From an uncultured Oribacterium sp. (GTDB lineage Bacteria; Bacillota; Clostridia; Lachnospirales; Lachnospiraceae): DNA of 6,266 bases. A model generated the notes under the pieces. That model made no database searches, was not told the DNA's origin, and saw only the letters and a program-made list of their open reading frames with translations. Below are positions 6,207 through 6,266 of this stretch, in pieces (the first letter of the stretch is position 1; the number at the start of each line of letters is the position of its first letter). The stretch spans positions 1-6,266 of the forward strand of contig CAKQWR010000114.1 of NCBI GenBank assembly GCA_934279105.1, in the 5' to 3' direction. Position numbers and translations under genes: made by a program.

Positions 6207-6266
6207 ACATTCGTATGCGCGTTGGCATGGTTGCGCGGAACTCCATCCGGCAGCTCTGTTAACGTA
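6207..6266 (+). other. 5' leader of the downstream gene, truncated by the window end
   Basis: These 60 nt downstream of the promoter are GC-rich, unlike the truB leader, and contain short self-complementary parts: ATGG (6227-6230) with CCAT (6243-6246), and CGCG (6218-6221) with CGCG (6234-6237). The two pairings overlap and exclude each other. No ribosome binding site or convincing start is seen. If the next gene is rpsO, an autoregulatory S15 leader is possible, but too little sequence is present to fold it. Confidence 0.35.

Noticed and set aside
6215..6262. 15-codon ORF (MRVGMVARNSIRQLC) after the downstream promoter
   Set aside because: It has no ribosome binding site, and its ATG lies only a few bases from the predicted transcription start. 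The stretch is better read as untranslated leader.
1..6266. Mobile elements, CRISPR arrays, tRNA/rRNA genes, phage or defence systems
   Set aside because: None was seen. The window is almost fully occupied by conserved housekeeping genes on one strand, with no transposase, direct-repeat/spacer pattern or tRNA-like fold recognised.

Overview
The window is a piece of the conserved bacterial translation and ribosome-maturation operon of a Bacillota (Firmicutes) organism, most likely a clostridium of the Lachnospiraceae type. This rests on the gene order (ylxQ-infB-rbfA-nrnA-truB-ribF, all on the + strand), strong AGGAGGTGA-type ribosome binding sites, moderate GC content, an IF2 with a long N-terminus rich in Arg/Gly/Asn repeats, and the RibF motif variants GKFDG and GTDxxFGY, which I associate with that family. 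The genus cannot be named from sequence alone.

Layout. Positions 1-204 hold the 3' end of ylxQ, an L7Ae-like RNA-binding protein, overlapping infB by 11 nt. infB (194-3004) encodes a 936-residue initiation factor IF2 with an Ala/Glu/Lys helical stretch and six copies of an FGDRNGQ repeat before the conserved domains. rbfA (3001-3426) starts at TTG, overlapping the infB stop by 4 nt, and carries an acidic tail. nrnA (3468-4460) is a DHH/DHHA1 phosphoesterase of the NrnA type. An intrinsic terminator (4465-4495) follows 8 nt after nrnA. A leader of about 80 nt then holds a perfect inverted repeat and a possible 10-codon leader ORF. Next is a single 532-codon gene (4579-6177) fusing a TruB catalytic region, without its C-terminal PUA-like domain, to a complete bifunctional RibF. 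Directly after its stop lies a strong sigma70/SigA-type promoter (6178-6206). It probably drives the next gene, which in this conserved order is usually rpsO, but the window ends inside the leader.

How the genes work together. IF2 delivers initiator tRNA to the 30S subunit, RbfA matures the 30S subunit, and the L7Ae-like protein binds structured RNA. NrnA degrades nano-RNAs and pAp, and TruB makes pseudouridine 55 in tRNA. RibF makes FMN and FAD; it is the metabolic outlier, usually a separate gene behind truB, here covalently joined to it. No mobile element, CRISPR array, tRNA or rRNA is seen. The observations most worth following are the TruB-RibF fusion with loss of the TruB C-terminal domain, and the unusual leader in front of it. 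The rest is standard housekeeping content.
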